Below are positions 22,172 to 28,871 of a stretch of 36,066 nucleotides of DNA, piece after piece; the first letter of the stretch is position 1, and the number at the start of each line of letters is the position of its first letter. Origin of the DNA: Synergistales bacterium (GTDB taxonomy: Bacteria > Synergistota > Synergistia > Synergistales > Aminobacteriaceae); the NCBI GenBank assembly GCA_025997955.1, contig BNVH01000035.1:1-36066 (forward strand), written 5' to 3'. The translations under genes were made by a program, and so were the position numbers. The notes below the pieces were generated by a model. That model made no database searches. It was not told where the DNA came from and saw only the letters and a list, made by a program, of their open reading frames with translations.

Positions 22172-23734
22172 ATGAGAAAGTTATTTTTGTCGGTTGTTAT
22201 GTTGATTGCGGCGATGTTCGCGCTTTGTGTAAGCGAAAGCGTAGCGATGGCTGCGGAGGGAGACATTATAATTCCTCCTGATCCTAATGGGTGGCCAGTT
22301 GACTACAGAATTTCCTTAGCGCCTCAGCCTGAAAATTTTTATTCGTCCCGAGCGGAAGCTGTAGCTGGTATGGCGGTTTTGCATGCTCCGCTGGTCGATT
22401 ACTCTGGGTTAGGTATCGGAGCGGACAACCGTGACAGCAGGATTAACTTTACATTAGACTTAACTGGTATCGCTTCGTTAATTGGCGGCGGCGGATGGGT
22501 TAAGCTTCTACAGTCAGACAGCGCTATTGGTTGGAACTGCCTTCTTTACATGCGCGAAGTCGGGGGAGACCCATATGTAAAGGTACGGCTCGGCATTTTC
22601 GGTAATTCCGAATACAATAACGGTGTCGTAGCGGTGCTTGATGAAAACACTTACTCGATTTTAGCGCATTTCGAGGCGACTGAACCGGCGCCTGGGAGCA
22701 TTATAGTCGTCGACGACTACAGAATTTCCTTAGCGCCTCAGCCGCAACATCTTTATTCTTCGAGGCAGGAGGCTTCGATTGGCGGCGCGGTTTTACACGC
22801 TACGCTTGTTGACTGCTCAGGACTCGGCGCAGGAGAAGATAACAAGGATAAGAGGCTCGTCTTTCAAATAGACACGGCCGGCATCGCCTCGTCAGAAACC
22901 GGAGATCGGTGGGTTAAGCTTCTGCAATCAGACAGCGCCGTTAGTTGGAACAATATTCATTACTTACGCGAAGAGGGAGGAGTTTTAAACGATTACCTGA
23001 AGGTGCGTTTAATCGGTGACCTCAACGGCAAATCACTCGCCGAGATTGCCGAAGTGGTGGTTGATGAAAATTCTTACTCGATTTTTATGCATTTCAAGGC
23101 ATCCGACCCGACACCCACTCCGACTCCGGATCCTACGCCTACGCCCGATCCCGACCCAACGCCAACACCCGACCCGAATGATCCTACGCCTACGCCTACG
23201 CCCGACCCCAATCCAACGCCAAATCCGACTCCCACTCCTCCTGTCAACCCGCCCTCCGCGCCCGGCAACACTATAGTCCAAATAGAATTCAATCCTGACG
23301 GCAGAATCGTCGGCATCGGCATAACGACGACCGACGGCAAACCGATACCGGCAAATATATCGTTCTATGTTTGGATGCTTGTCAGCTCGGTCAATTCGCA
23401 AAGCGCCACCGCGCAAGGCGTGTCGGCTACTTCCTATGGACCGTTCGTCGTGGAGAGCGCTACCGGCGCGCTTGAAATTGATGTGGACAATCTGAAGAAC
23501 TCCAACGGAATCAATGCCTCCATCCCTGCTGGCAAATATACTATCAACTTTGCCGATAAGGCTTCCGTCGACGCCGGAAAATCTACGCCGGCATATTCAG
23601 GCAAAACAAAAGAAGTAACGCTCGCGGCCACAGGATCAGAACCCGCAAAGAAGCCCTCGGGTGGCGGCTGTGACGCCGGCTTCGGAGCCGCGGCGTTGCT
23701 GCTCGCGGCTTGCTTCGTTCTCAAGAAGCGTTAA
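22172..23734 (+). CDS. Synerg-CTERM secreted surface protein 1 (duplicated domain, Pro/Thr linker)
   Basis: A 520-residue exported protein. It has a Sec signal peptide (MRKLFLSVVMLIAAMFAL..., cut likely after AMA). Two copies of a ~130-residue domain follow, each opening DYRISLAPQP and carrying YSSR, VLHA.LVD.SGLG and WVKLLQSDSA. Then comes a ~50-residue Pro-Thr-Asp linker (nt 23103-23252), a further domain starting PSAPGNT, and the C-terminal sorting signal GGGCDAGFGAAALLLAACFVLKKR in three parts: Gly/Cys motif, hydrophobic stretch and basic end. Synerg-CTERM tails are thought to anchor or process surface proteins; the enzyme is not in this window. GAGAGGAGTGA precedes the ATG. The ligand or role of the domains is unknown. 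Confidence 0.88.
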   Translation: MRKLFLSVVMLIAAMFALCVSESVAMAAEGDIIIPPDPNGWPVDYRISLAPQPENFYSSRAEAVAGMAVLHAPLVDYSGLGIGADNRDSRINFTLDLTGIASLIGGGGWVKLLQSDSAIGWNCLLYMREVGGDPYVKVRLGIFGNSEYNNGVVAVLDENTYSILAHFEATEPAPGSIIVVDDYRISLAPQPQHLYSSRQEASIGGAVLHATLVDCSGLGAGEDNKDKRLVFQIDTAGIASSETGDRWVKLLQSDSAVSWNNIHYLREEGGVLNDYLKVRLIGDLNGKSLAEIAEVVVDENSYSIFMHFKASDPTPTPTPDPTPTPDPDPTPTPDPNDPTPTPTPDPNPTPNPTPTPPVNPPSAPGNTIVQIEFNPDGRIVGIGITTTDGKPIPANISFYVWMLVSSVNSQSATAQGVSATSYGPFVVESATGALEIDVDNLKNSNGINASIPAGKYTINFADKASVDAGKSTPAYSGKTKEVTLAATGSEPAKKPSGGGCDAGFGAAALLLAACFVLKKR

Positions 23735-23776
23735 GCCAAGTTTTTCCGAGTCATTCTAACACTGACCAATTCAAAG

Positions 23777-23812
23777 AGCGGTGGACGCGAACTTTTTGCG
23801 TCCGCCGCTTTC
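23777..23812 (+). terminator. Terminator after Synerg-CTERM gene 1
   Basis: A 12-bp stem AGCGGTGGACGC / GCGTCCGCCGCT with a loop GAACTTTTT is followed by TTTCT. The equivalent hairpin after gene 2 differs at three stem positions with matching changes on the other arm (T-G to C-G, G-C to A-T, A-T to G-C). This covariation shows that the structure is selected. Confidence 0.8.
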
Positions 23813-23821
23813 TGCTATACT
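23813..23821 (+). promoter_or_regulatory. Extended -10 promoter of nuclease gene 2
   Basis: TGCTATACT lies immediately after the terminator hairpin and 35 bp before the ATG of the second nuclease gene. The same element at the same distance precedes copy 3. Confidence 0.45.
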
Positions 23822-23856
23822 ATTTTCACAAATTCTTTTTTAAGGAGGCGTCATCA

Positions 23857-25464
23857 ATGGCTAAATTACAGAAGCTGCCGATAGGCATTCAGACTTTTGA
23901 GAAGATACGTGAAGAAGGATATTTATATGTTGACAAAACAAAATATCTTATCGACCTCATCGACAGAGGCGCGGCTTATTTCCTCTCCCGCCCCAGACGC
24001 TTCGGAAAGTCCTTGACCGTATCTACGTTCGACGCGTTGTTTTCGGGTAAAAAGGAACTCTTCAAGGGCTTGGTAGCCGAGGAGTTCTTTGAGAGACCCG
24101 ATTACAAGACTCACCCTGTCATAAGGCTTGATATGAGCCTGACTGTTACAGATAGGGGGCTTGACAAGTTTGACGAGTCCGCAATTGATATGCTGAATTC
24201 CAACGTCAAGAGATACAGACTTTCTTTAGAGAAAAGCTCCTTGCCGTCAGTAATGCTATCAAGGCTTATTGATGAGCTTTATATAGGACAAGGTCATGTT
24301 GTCGTTTTGGTCGATGAGTACGATAAACCGATATTAGATCTCCTTCACAGCCCGAAAAAGGCGGAAGAAATGCGAAACGCCCTGCATAACATCTACATTC
24401 AGATCAAGGGCAAGGGTGAAAAGATACAATTTGCCTTCTTGACCGGTATAAGCAAGTTCTCGAAAGTCGGCGTGTTCTCGGCGTTGAACAACCTCAAGGA
24501 TATTTCCATGAGCGACGACTTTGCGACGATGTTGGGCTATACCGAAGAGGAACTTTTAGCCAACTTCAGCCGCCATATTGACGCGGCGGCTGACGATATG
24601 AAAATATCGAAAGAAGAGCTTATAACCAAAATCAGAAACTATTACGACGGGTTTTCTTTTGATGGAGAGTCTCGGCTCTACAACCCATTCTCTACGCTTC
24701 TTTTTCTTGATTCGCCAAAGTTTCTCAACTACTGGTTCGAGTCAGGTACGTCTTCTTTCATAGCCCGCTATATGAAGGACAAAAAACTTACCGTAGAACA
24801 ATTCAGAGGCTACGGAGTATCGCGCGACTTCGCGTCCACTCCCGGCGAGATAGAGACGGCGACAGCCGCGAGCTTTCTCTATCAATCGGGGTATTTGAGT
24901 CTGAGAAGCGGCGTATCGGACGACTATTCTTTGGACTACCCAAATCATGAGGTCTTGACGGCAATGTCGTCGCTCTTGGTTGGGAATATTTTTGGCGGTG
25001 ATGGGTTTATCGACACCAGAAAGCGTTTTCGAGAATCTATCTTAAGCGGTGACGCGCCCGGTGTCCAAGGCGAATTTAACAAACTATTCGCTAACATTCC
25101 CTACGACGATTACGCGAAGGCCGCCGCATCCGCCGTACCTCGCGGAGGCGACGCGAGAGAGTGGATCTACCGCTCCACTTTACTTTCCTACATATACGGT
25201 ATGGGGCTTGACGTAGAAGCCGAGCTTCATAATAAAAAAGGCCGCGCAGATATGGTCGTGAAGTTCAGAGGCTATATCTGGGTGATGGAACTCAAGATGA
25301 GCAAGCACTACAAAAACGCAACCGAGTGCGCCGCCGCCGCTCTCGCTCAGATAAAAGAAAAGGGCTACGCGGATAGTTTCGACGAGGCTATGCTTATGGG
25401 AATAACTATCGACGACAACGAGCGAAAGATAACGGCGATAGAATATGAGAGAAAGACGGCGTGA
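23857..25464 (+). CDS. AAA-ATPase-like / PD-(D/E)XK nuclease family protein, copy 2
   Basis: 535 residues with the same domain plan as copy 1: P-loop-like RPRRFGKS, Walker B VVLVDEYDKP, and the C-terminal D...ELK nuclease core. It opens MAKLQKLPIGIQTFEKIREEG rather than MNKLQKLPIGIQTFETIRNE. It resembles copy 1 in the block after VIRLDMSLTVT and around the Walker B site. It differs from both others where they have MQKKYA and FDEHIIAAADEIG (here MSDDFA and FSRHIDAAADDMK). It matches copy 3 near the C-terminus (SGDAPGVQGEFNKLFANIPYDDYAKAA). TAAGGAGGCGTC precedes the ATG. All catalytic residues are retained, so it is not an obvious pseudogene. Confidence 0.9.
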   Translation: MAKLQKLPIGIQTFEKIREEGYLYVDKTKYLIDLIDRGAAYFLSRPRRFGKSLTVSTFDALFSGKKELFKGLVAEEFFERPDYKTHPVIRLDMSLTVTDRGLDKFDESAIDMLNSNVKRYRLSLEKSSLPSVMLSRLIDELYIGQGHVVVLVDEYDKPILDLLHSPKKAEEMRNALHNIYIQIKGKGEKIQFAFLTGISKFSKVGVFSALNNLKDISMSDDFATMLGYTEEELLANFSRHIDAAADDMKISKEELITKIRNYYDGFSFDGESRLYNPFSTLLFLDSPKFLNYWFESGTSSFIARYMKDKKLTVEQFRGYGVSRDFASTPGEIETATAASFLYQSGYLSLRSGVSDDYSLDYPNHEVLTAMSSLLVGNIFGGDGFIDTRKRFRESILSGDAPGVQGEFNKLFANIPYDDYAKAAASAVPRGGDAREWIYRSTLLSYIYGMGLDVEAELHNKKGRADMVVKFRGYIWVMELKMSKHYKNATECAAAALAQIKEKGYADSFDEAMLMGITIDDNERKITAIEYERKTA

Positions 25465-25533
25465 TATATACAAAAACACGTTTTAGTGTATAATGATTGA
25501 AACAAAATTAAGTGCTTTAGCGGGTGACATTAA

Positions 25534-25623
25534 ATGACAAACTTTAATACAAGCGACAAGCGACAAGATAGTGGCCTAATTTTTTTCTTGTCGGGATATT
25601 CTCTCCTGACGGCAAGTTTTTAG
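25534..25623 (+). CDS. Leader ORF 2 (long frame, contracted array)
   Basis: The ATG at 25534 has the same GCGGGTGA ribosome site. The 29-residue frame reads MTNFNTSDKRQDSGLIFFLS, continues GYSLLTASF and stops at TAG. Because the heptamer array is reduced to under three units, the ORF is in the frame that crosses the upstream hairpin region. The downstream peptide GLIF...YSLLTASF is shared with module 3. This retained reading frame after a 48-bp length difference is the main hint that the ORF is meaningful. Confidence 0.35.
   Translation: MTNFNTSDKRQDSGLIFFLSGYSLLTASF
25549..25567 (+). repeat. Contracted heptamer array, about 2.7 x GACAAGC
   Basis: ACAAGC, GACAAGC and GACAAG in tandem, at the position occupied by 8 and 9 full units in the flanking modules. 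The short length should make this copy nearly stable against slippage. Confidence 0.9.
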
Positions 25624-25639
25624 TTGTGCGCATATGGCG

Positions 25640-25681
25640 GCGTGAAGGGTTTTAACAGACCCTTCGCGCTGTTTTTTGTTT
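25640..25681 (+). terminator. Intrinsic terminator of leader module 2
   Basis: The same terminator as in module 1: GCGTGAAGGG / CCCTTCGCGC (one G-T pair) with a 10-base loop and TGTTTTTTG. It lies about 96 bp before the second Synerg-CTERM gene. Confidence 0.78.
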
Positions 25682-25776
25682 TGGGGGAGGTGGATAATCC
25701 ACGGGAATTAAAAAACATGTGTCAGCAATCCGCGAGTTTTGTTTTGGTTTTTAATTTTGAGAGGAGTGACTTATTT

Positions 25777-26778
25777 ATGAGAAAGTTATTTTTGTCGATT
25801 GTTATGTTGATTGCGGCAATATTTGCGCTTTGCGTAAACAAAAGCGTGGCGATGGCTGCGGAGGGAGACATCGAAGTTGTCGCCGACTCTCCGATTCGCT
25901 TGACGCCTAAGGTGGAAAACTTTTATTCGTCTCGGGTGAGAGCCGAGGCTGGCACGGCGGTTTTGCGCGCTCGTTTGGTCAACTATTCCGCGCTTGGCAG
26001 CGGAGATACCAACAAAGACAAGAGGCTTGTCTTTCAAATAGACACAACCAATATCGCCTCTTTGATCGCCGGCGGCGGATGGATTAAGATGATAGAATCA
26101 GACGAGGCTGCCGGCTGGAACTGCCTCAGTCACCTCGGAGAAACGGTCGGCGACCCTGAGACGAAGGTAAGAATAACTACGCCAACGAATGCCGTAGCGG
26201 TGTTGAGTGATAATACCTACTCAATCTTAGCGTATTTTGAGCCTACTAATAACCCCTTACCCAACCCAGACCTCAACCCTGACTTGCCGCCCTCCGCGCC
26301 CGGCAACACCGAGGTCGATATAGGCCTAAATTCGGGGGGGAAAATCATCCGTATCAATATCTCAACATTGGACGGTAAACCTATACCGGCGAATGTATTG
26401 TTTTACCTTTGGCTCATTGCGAAAGATTCAAGCGGCGCAAGTGTGCAGGATCTATCGGCGACGTCCTACGGCCATGTTATAGCGAGAAGCGCCAACGGTT
26501 CAATTGACATCAATGTGGATAACTTGGAGGACTCCAAAGGAAGAAAGGTTTCTATCCCAGCCGGCAGCTATACTATACAGTTTGCCGACAAGAGCTCCGT
26601 TGACGCCGGGGTCAGCCCCAAATATATCGGCACATTGGCGTCAGTCTATCTCGCGGCCACCGAAATTACGCCTACACCAATCCCCACCCCTTCAAGGCAT
26701 TCCTCCGGCGGCTGTGACGCCGGCTTCGGAGCTGCGGCGTTGCTGCTCGCGGCTTGCTTCGTTCTCAAGAAGCGTTAA
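25777..26778 (+). CDS. Synerg-CTERM secreted surface protein 2
   Basis: A 333-residue exported protein. The signal peptide (MRKLFLSIVMLIAAIFAL...) and C-terminal signal (GGCDAGFGAAALLLAACFVLKKR) are almost identical to protein 1. It has one N-terminal domain (IRLTPKVENFYSSR ... WIKMIESDEA) where protein 1 has two. A short Asn/Pro linker replaces the long Pro/Thr one. The PSAPGNT domain (DGKPIPANV, ATSYG, IDINVDNLEDS, SIPAGSYTIQFADK) is shared but clearly diverged. It looks like a homologue that has lost, or never gained, the domain duplication. GAGAGGAGTGA precedes the ATG. An upstream in-frame ATG at 25717 exists but would bury the signal peptide. Confidence 0.88.
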   Translation: MRKLFLSIVMLIAAIFALCVNKSVAMAAEGDIEVVADSPIRLTPKVENFYSSRVRAEAGTAVLRARLVNYSALGSGDTNKDKRLVFQIDTTNIASLIAGGGWIKMIESDEAAGWNCLSHLGETVGDPETKVRITTPTNAVAVLSDNTYSILAYFEPTNNPLPNPDLNPDLPPSAPGNTEVDIGLNSGGKIIRINISTLDGKPIPANVLFYLWLIAKDSSGASVQDLSATSYGHVIARSANGSIDINVDNLEDSKGRKVSIPAGSYTIQFADKSSVDAGVSPKYIGTLASVYLAATEITPTPIPTPSRHSSGGCDAGFGAAALLLAACFVLKKR

Positions 26779-26819
26779 GCCAAGTTTTTCCGATCATTCT
26801 TATACTGATCGACCCAAAC

Positions 26820-26855
26820 AGCGGCAGGCGCGAACTTTTTGCGCCTGCCGCTTTT
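26820..26855 (+). terminator. Terminator after Synerg-CTERM gene 2
   Basis: A perfect 12-bp stem AGCGGCAGGCGC / GCGCCTGCCGCT with the loop GAACTTTTT is followed by TTTTCTG. It covaries with the copy at 23777-23812. Confidence 0.82.
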
Positions 26856-26856
26856 C

Positions 26857-26865
26857 TGTTATACT
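26857..26865 (+). promoter_or_regulatory. Extended -10 promoter of nuclease gene 3
   Basis: TGTTATACT follows the terminator and lies 35 bp before the ATG of the third nuclease gene. Confidence 0.45.
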
Positions 26866-26900
26866 ATCCTCATGGATTCTTTTTTAAGGAGGCGTCCTCA

Positions 26901-28511
26901 ATGAATAAACTTCAGAAGCTGCCGATAGGCATTCAGACTTTTGAAACTATAAGAAATGAAAACTATCTTTATGTCGATAAAACTAAATACCTTATAGACC
27001 TAATCGACAGAGGCGCGGTCTATTTCCTCTCCCGCCCCAGACGCTTCGGAAAGTCCTTGACCGTATCTACGTTCGACGCGTTGTTTTCGGGTAAAAAAGA
27101 ATTATTCAAGGGCTTGGCCGCCGAGGAATTTTTTGAGAGGACGGACTACAGAGTCTATCCAATCGTCAGACTTGATATGAGCAACGTAACCATGAATATG
27201 GGAACGGATATTTTAATTTCCTCTATGATGGACAGAATGAACGAAAATGCAAAAAGACTTGGCGTCGAAGCCAAAGGCGCGTCGCCCGGCAACGTTTTTT
27301 ATAACTTGTTGGTAAGCGCGGCGGAGAAATACAACAAGCCGATTGTAGTGTTGGTGGATGAATACGACAGCCCCATGCTGAGCAATATCGACGACGCTAT
27401 TGAGGTCGAGAACGCTCGTAAAATTTTAAGGGATATTTACATGCGAATCAAGGCCGGCGAATCTTATATTCGTTTTGTTTTTATTACGGGCATAAGTAAG
27501 TTTTCTAAAGTCGGCGTGTTTTCGGCGTTGAACAACCTCAAGGATATATCAATGCAGAAAAAATACGCGAAAATGTTGGGTTATACCGAAGAAGAGCTTT
27601 TACTGAATTTCGACGAACATATTATCGCGGCCGCTGATGAAATCGGCGCGACGAAAGAAGACCTCATTTCTCAAATAAGATACTATTACGACGGGTTTTC
27701 TTTTGATGGAGAGTCTCGGCTCTACAACCCATTCTCTACTCTTCTTTTTCTTGATTCGCCAAAGTTTCTCAACTACTGGTTCGAGTCAGGCACGTCTTCT
27801 TTCATAGCCCGCTATATGAAGGACAAAAAGCTCACAGTTGAGCAATTCAGAGGCTACGGAGTATCGCGTGACTTCGCCTCCTGCCCAGGCGAGATAGAGA
27901 CAGCGACAGCCGCGAGCTTTCTCTATCAATCGGGGTATTTGAGTCTGAGAAGCGGCGTATCGGACGACTATTCTTTGGACTACCCAAATCATGAGGTCTT
28001 GACGGCTATGTCTTCCTTGTTGATTGGAAATATCTTTGGCGATAACGAGGACTTAAACAATGCCAGAAAGCGTTTTAGAGAATCTTTCTTAAGCGGTGAC
28101 GCGCCCGGTGTCCAAGGCGAATTTAACAAACTATTCGCTAACATTCCCTACGACGATTACGCGAAGGCCGCCGCATCCGCCGTACCTCGCGGAGGCGACG
28201 CGAGAGAGTGGATTTATCGCTCTACGTTATTGTCCTACATATACGGTATGGGGCTTGACGTAGAAGCCGAGCGTCATAACAAAAAAGGCCGCGCAGATAT
28301 GGTCGTGAAGTTCAGAGGCCATATCTGGGTGATGGAACTCAAGATGAGCAAGCACTACAAAAACGCAACCGAGTGCGCCGCCGCCGCTCTCGCTCAGATA
28401 AAAGAAAAAGGCTACGCGGATAGTTTCGACGAGGCTATGCTTATAGGGCTCGCTATCGACGACAACGAGCGGCAGATAACGGCGATAGAATATGAGAGAA
28501 AGACGGCGTGA
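26901..28511 (+). CDS. AAA-ATPase-like / PD-(D/E)XK nuclease family protein, copy 3
   Basis: 536 residues with the P-loop-like RPRRFGKS, Walker B VVLVDEYDSP and the D...ELK nuclease core intact. Residues about 82-195 differ strongly from copies 1 and 2: YRVYPIVRLDMSNVTMNMG and NIDDAIEVENARKILRDIYMRIK replace VIRLDMSLTVT and HSPDKVEEMRNVLHDIYIEIK. The sequences on either side are nearly identical in DNA to copy 1 or copy 2. Downstream it switches between a copy-1-like stretch (LLIGNIFGDNEDLNNAR) and copy-2-like stretches (RSGVSDDYSLDY and SGDAPGVQGEFNKLFANIP). This mosaic pattern implies recombination or gene conversion. TAAGGAGGCGTCC precedes the ATG. Confidence 0.9.
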   Translation: MNKLQKLPIGIQTFETIRNENYLYVDKTKYLIDLIDRGAVYFLSRPRRFGKSLTVSTFDALFSGKKELFKGLAAEEFFERTDYRVYPIVRLDMSNVTMNMGTDILISSMMDRMNENAKRLGVEAKGASPGNVFYNLLVSAAEKYNKPIVVLVDEYDSPMLSNIDDAIEVENARKILRDIYMRIKAGESYIRFVFITGISKFSKVGVFSALNNLKDISMQKKYAKMLGYTEEELLLNFDEHIIAAADEIGATKEDLISQIRYYYDGFSFDGESRLYNPFSTLLFLDSPKFLNYWFESGTSSFIARYMKDKKLTVEQFRGYGVSRDFASCPGEIETATAASFLYQSGYLSLRSGVSDDYSLDYPNHEVLTAMSSLLIGNIFGDNEDLNNARKRFRESFLSGDAPGVQGEFNKLFANIPYDDYAKAAASAVPRGGDAREWIYRSTLLSYIYGMGLDVEAERHNKKGRADMVVKFRGHIWVMELKMSKHYKNATECAAAALAQIKEKGYADSFDEAMLIGLAIDDNERQITAIEYERKTA

Positions 28512-28580
28512 TATATACAAAAACACGTTTTAGTGTATAATGATTGAAACAAAATTAAGTGCTTTAGCGGGTGACATTAA

Positions 28581-28739
28581 ATGACAAACCTTAGTACAAT
28601 GACAAGCGACAAGCGACAAGCGACAAGCGACAAGCGACAAGCGACAAGCGACAAGCGACAAGCTATTGGTCTAATTTTTTCTCCGTCGGTATATTCTCTC
28701 CTGACGGCAAGTTTTAGTTGTGCGCATATGGCGGCGTGA
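28581..28739 (+). CDS. Leader ORF 3 with heptamer array (long form)
   Basis: The ATG at 28581 has the conserved GCGGGTGA ribosome site. Nine heptamers give three and a half TSDKRQA repeats, followed by the same GLIF..PS.YSLLTASF stretch as in module 2. Because one T is missing before the stop used in module 2, the frame runs on through SCAHMAA to a TGA at 28737-28739, 52 residues. That stop lies in the first arm of the terminator stem (28734-28743). A ribosome that reaches it would cover the terminator, a plausible read-through mechanism. Confidence 0.35.
   Translation: MTNLSTMTSDKRQATSDKRQATSDKRQAIGLIFSPSVYSLLTASFSCAHMAA
28601..28663 (+). repeat. Heptanucleotide tandem array, 9 x GACAAGC
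   Basis: Nine perfect copies of GACAAGC (63 bp) inside leader ORF 3. One unit more than in module 1, which changes the downstream reading frame. Confidence 0.98.
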
Positions 28740-28776
28740 AGGGTTTTAACAGACCCTTCGCGCTGTTTTTTGTTTT
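28734..28776 (+). terminator. Intrinsic terminator of leader module 3
   Basis: GCGTGAAGGG / CCCTTCGCGC with a 10-base loop, followed by TGTTTTTTGTTTTT. It is 96 bp before the third Synerg-CTERM gene and overlaps the stop codon of leader ORF 3. Confidence 0.78.
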
Positions 28777-28871
28777 TGAGGGAGGTGGATAATCCACGGG
28801 AATTAAAAAACATGTGTCAGCAATCCGCGAGTTTTGTTTTGGTTTTTAATTTGCGAGAGGAGTGATTTTGT

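Larger units (their letters stand above)
20211..23734 (+). repeat. Cassette 1: nuclease - leader module - Synerg-CTERM protein
   Basis: First of three direct, head-to-tail cassettes. Conserved at the nucleotide level across the three are most of the nuclease gene, the intergenic module, the signal-peptide end of the first two surface-protein genes, the CTERM tail and the sequence just after it. The other two units are 23857-26778 and 26901-30224. Confidence 0.85.
23857..26778 (+). repeat. Cassette 2: nuclease - leader module - Synerg-CTERM protein
   Basis: Second head-to-tail unit of the triplicated region. It differs from cassette 1 in its contracted heptamer array and in a shorter surface protein with a single N-terminal domain and a short linker. 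Confidence 0.85.

Noticed and set aside
21908..28663. GACAAGC arrays as CRISPR repeats
   Set aside because: The units are directly adjacent 7-mers with no spacers and no cas genes are present.
28577..28813. Minus-strand frame through the heptamer array encoding repeated ACRLSLV
   Set aside because: Any 7-bp array without stop codons is open on both strands. This frame has no ribosome binding site, ends in non-conserved sequence and is not maintained in the other two modules.
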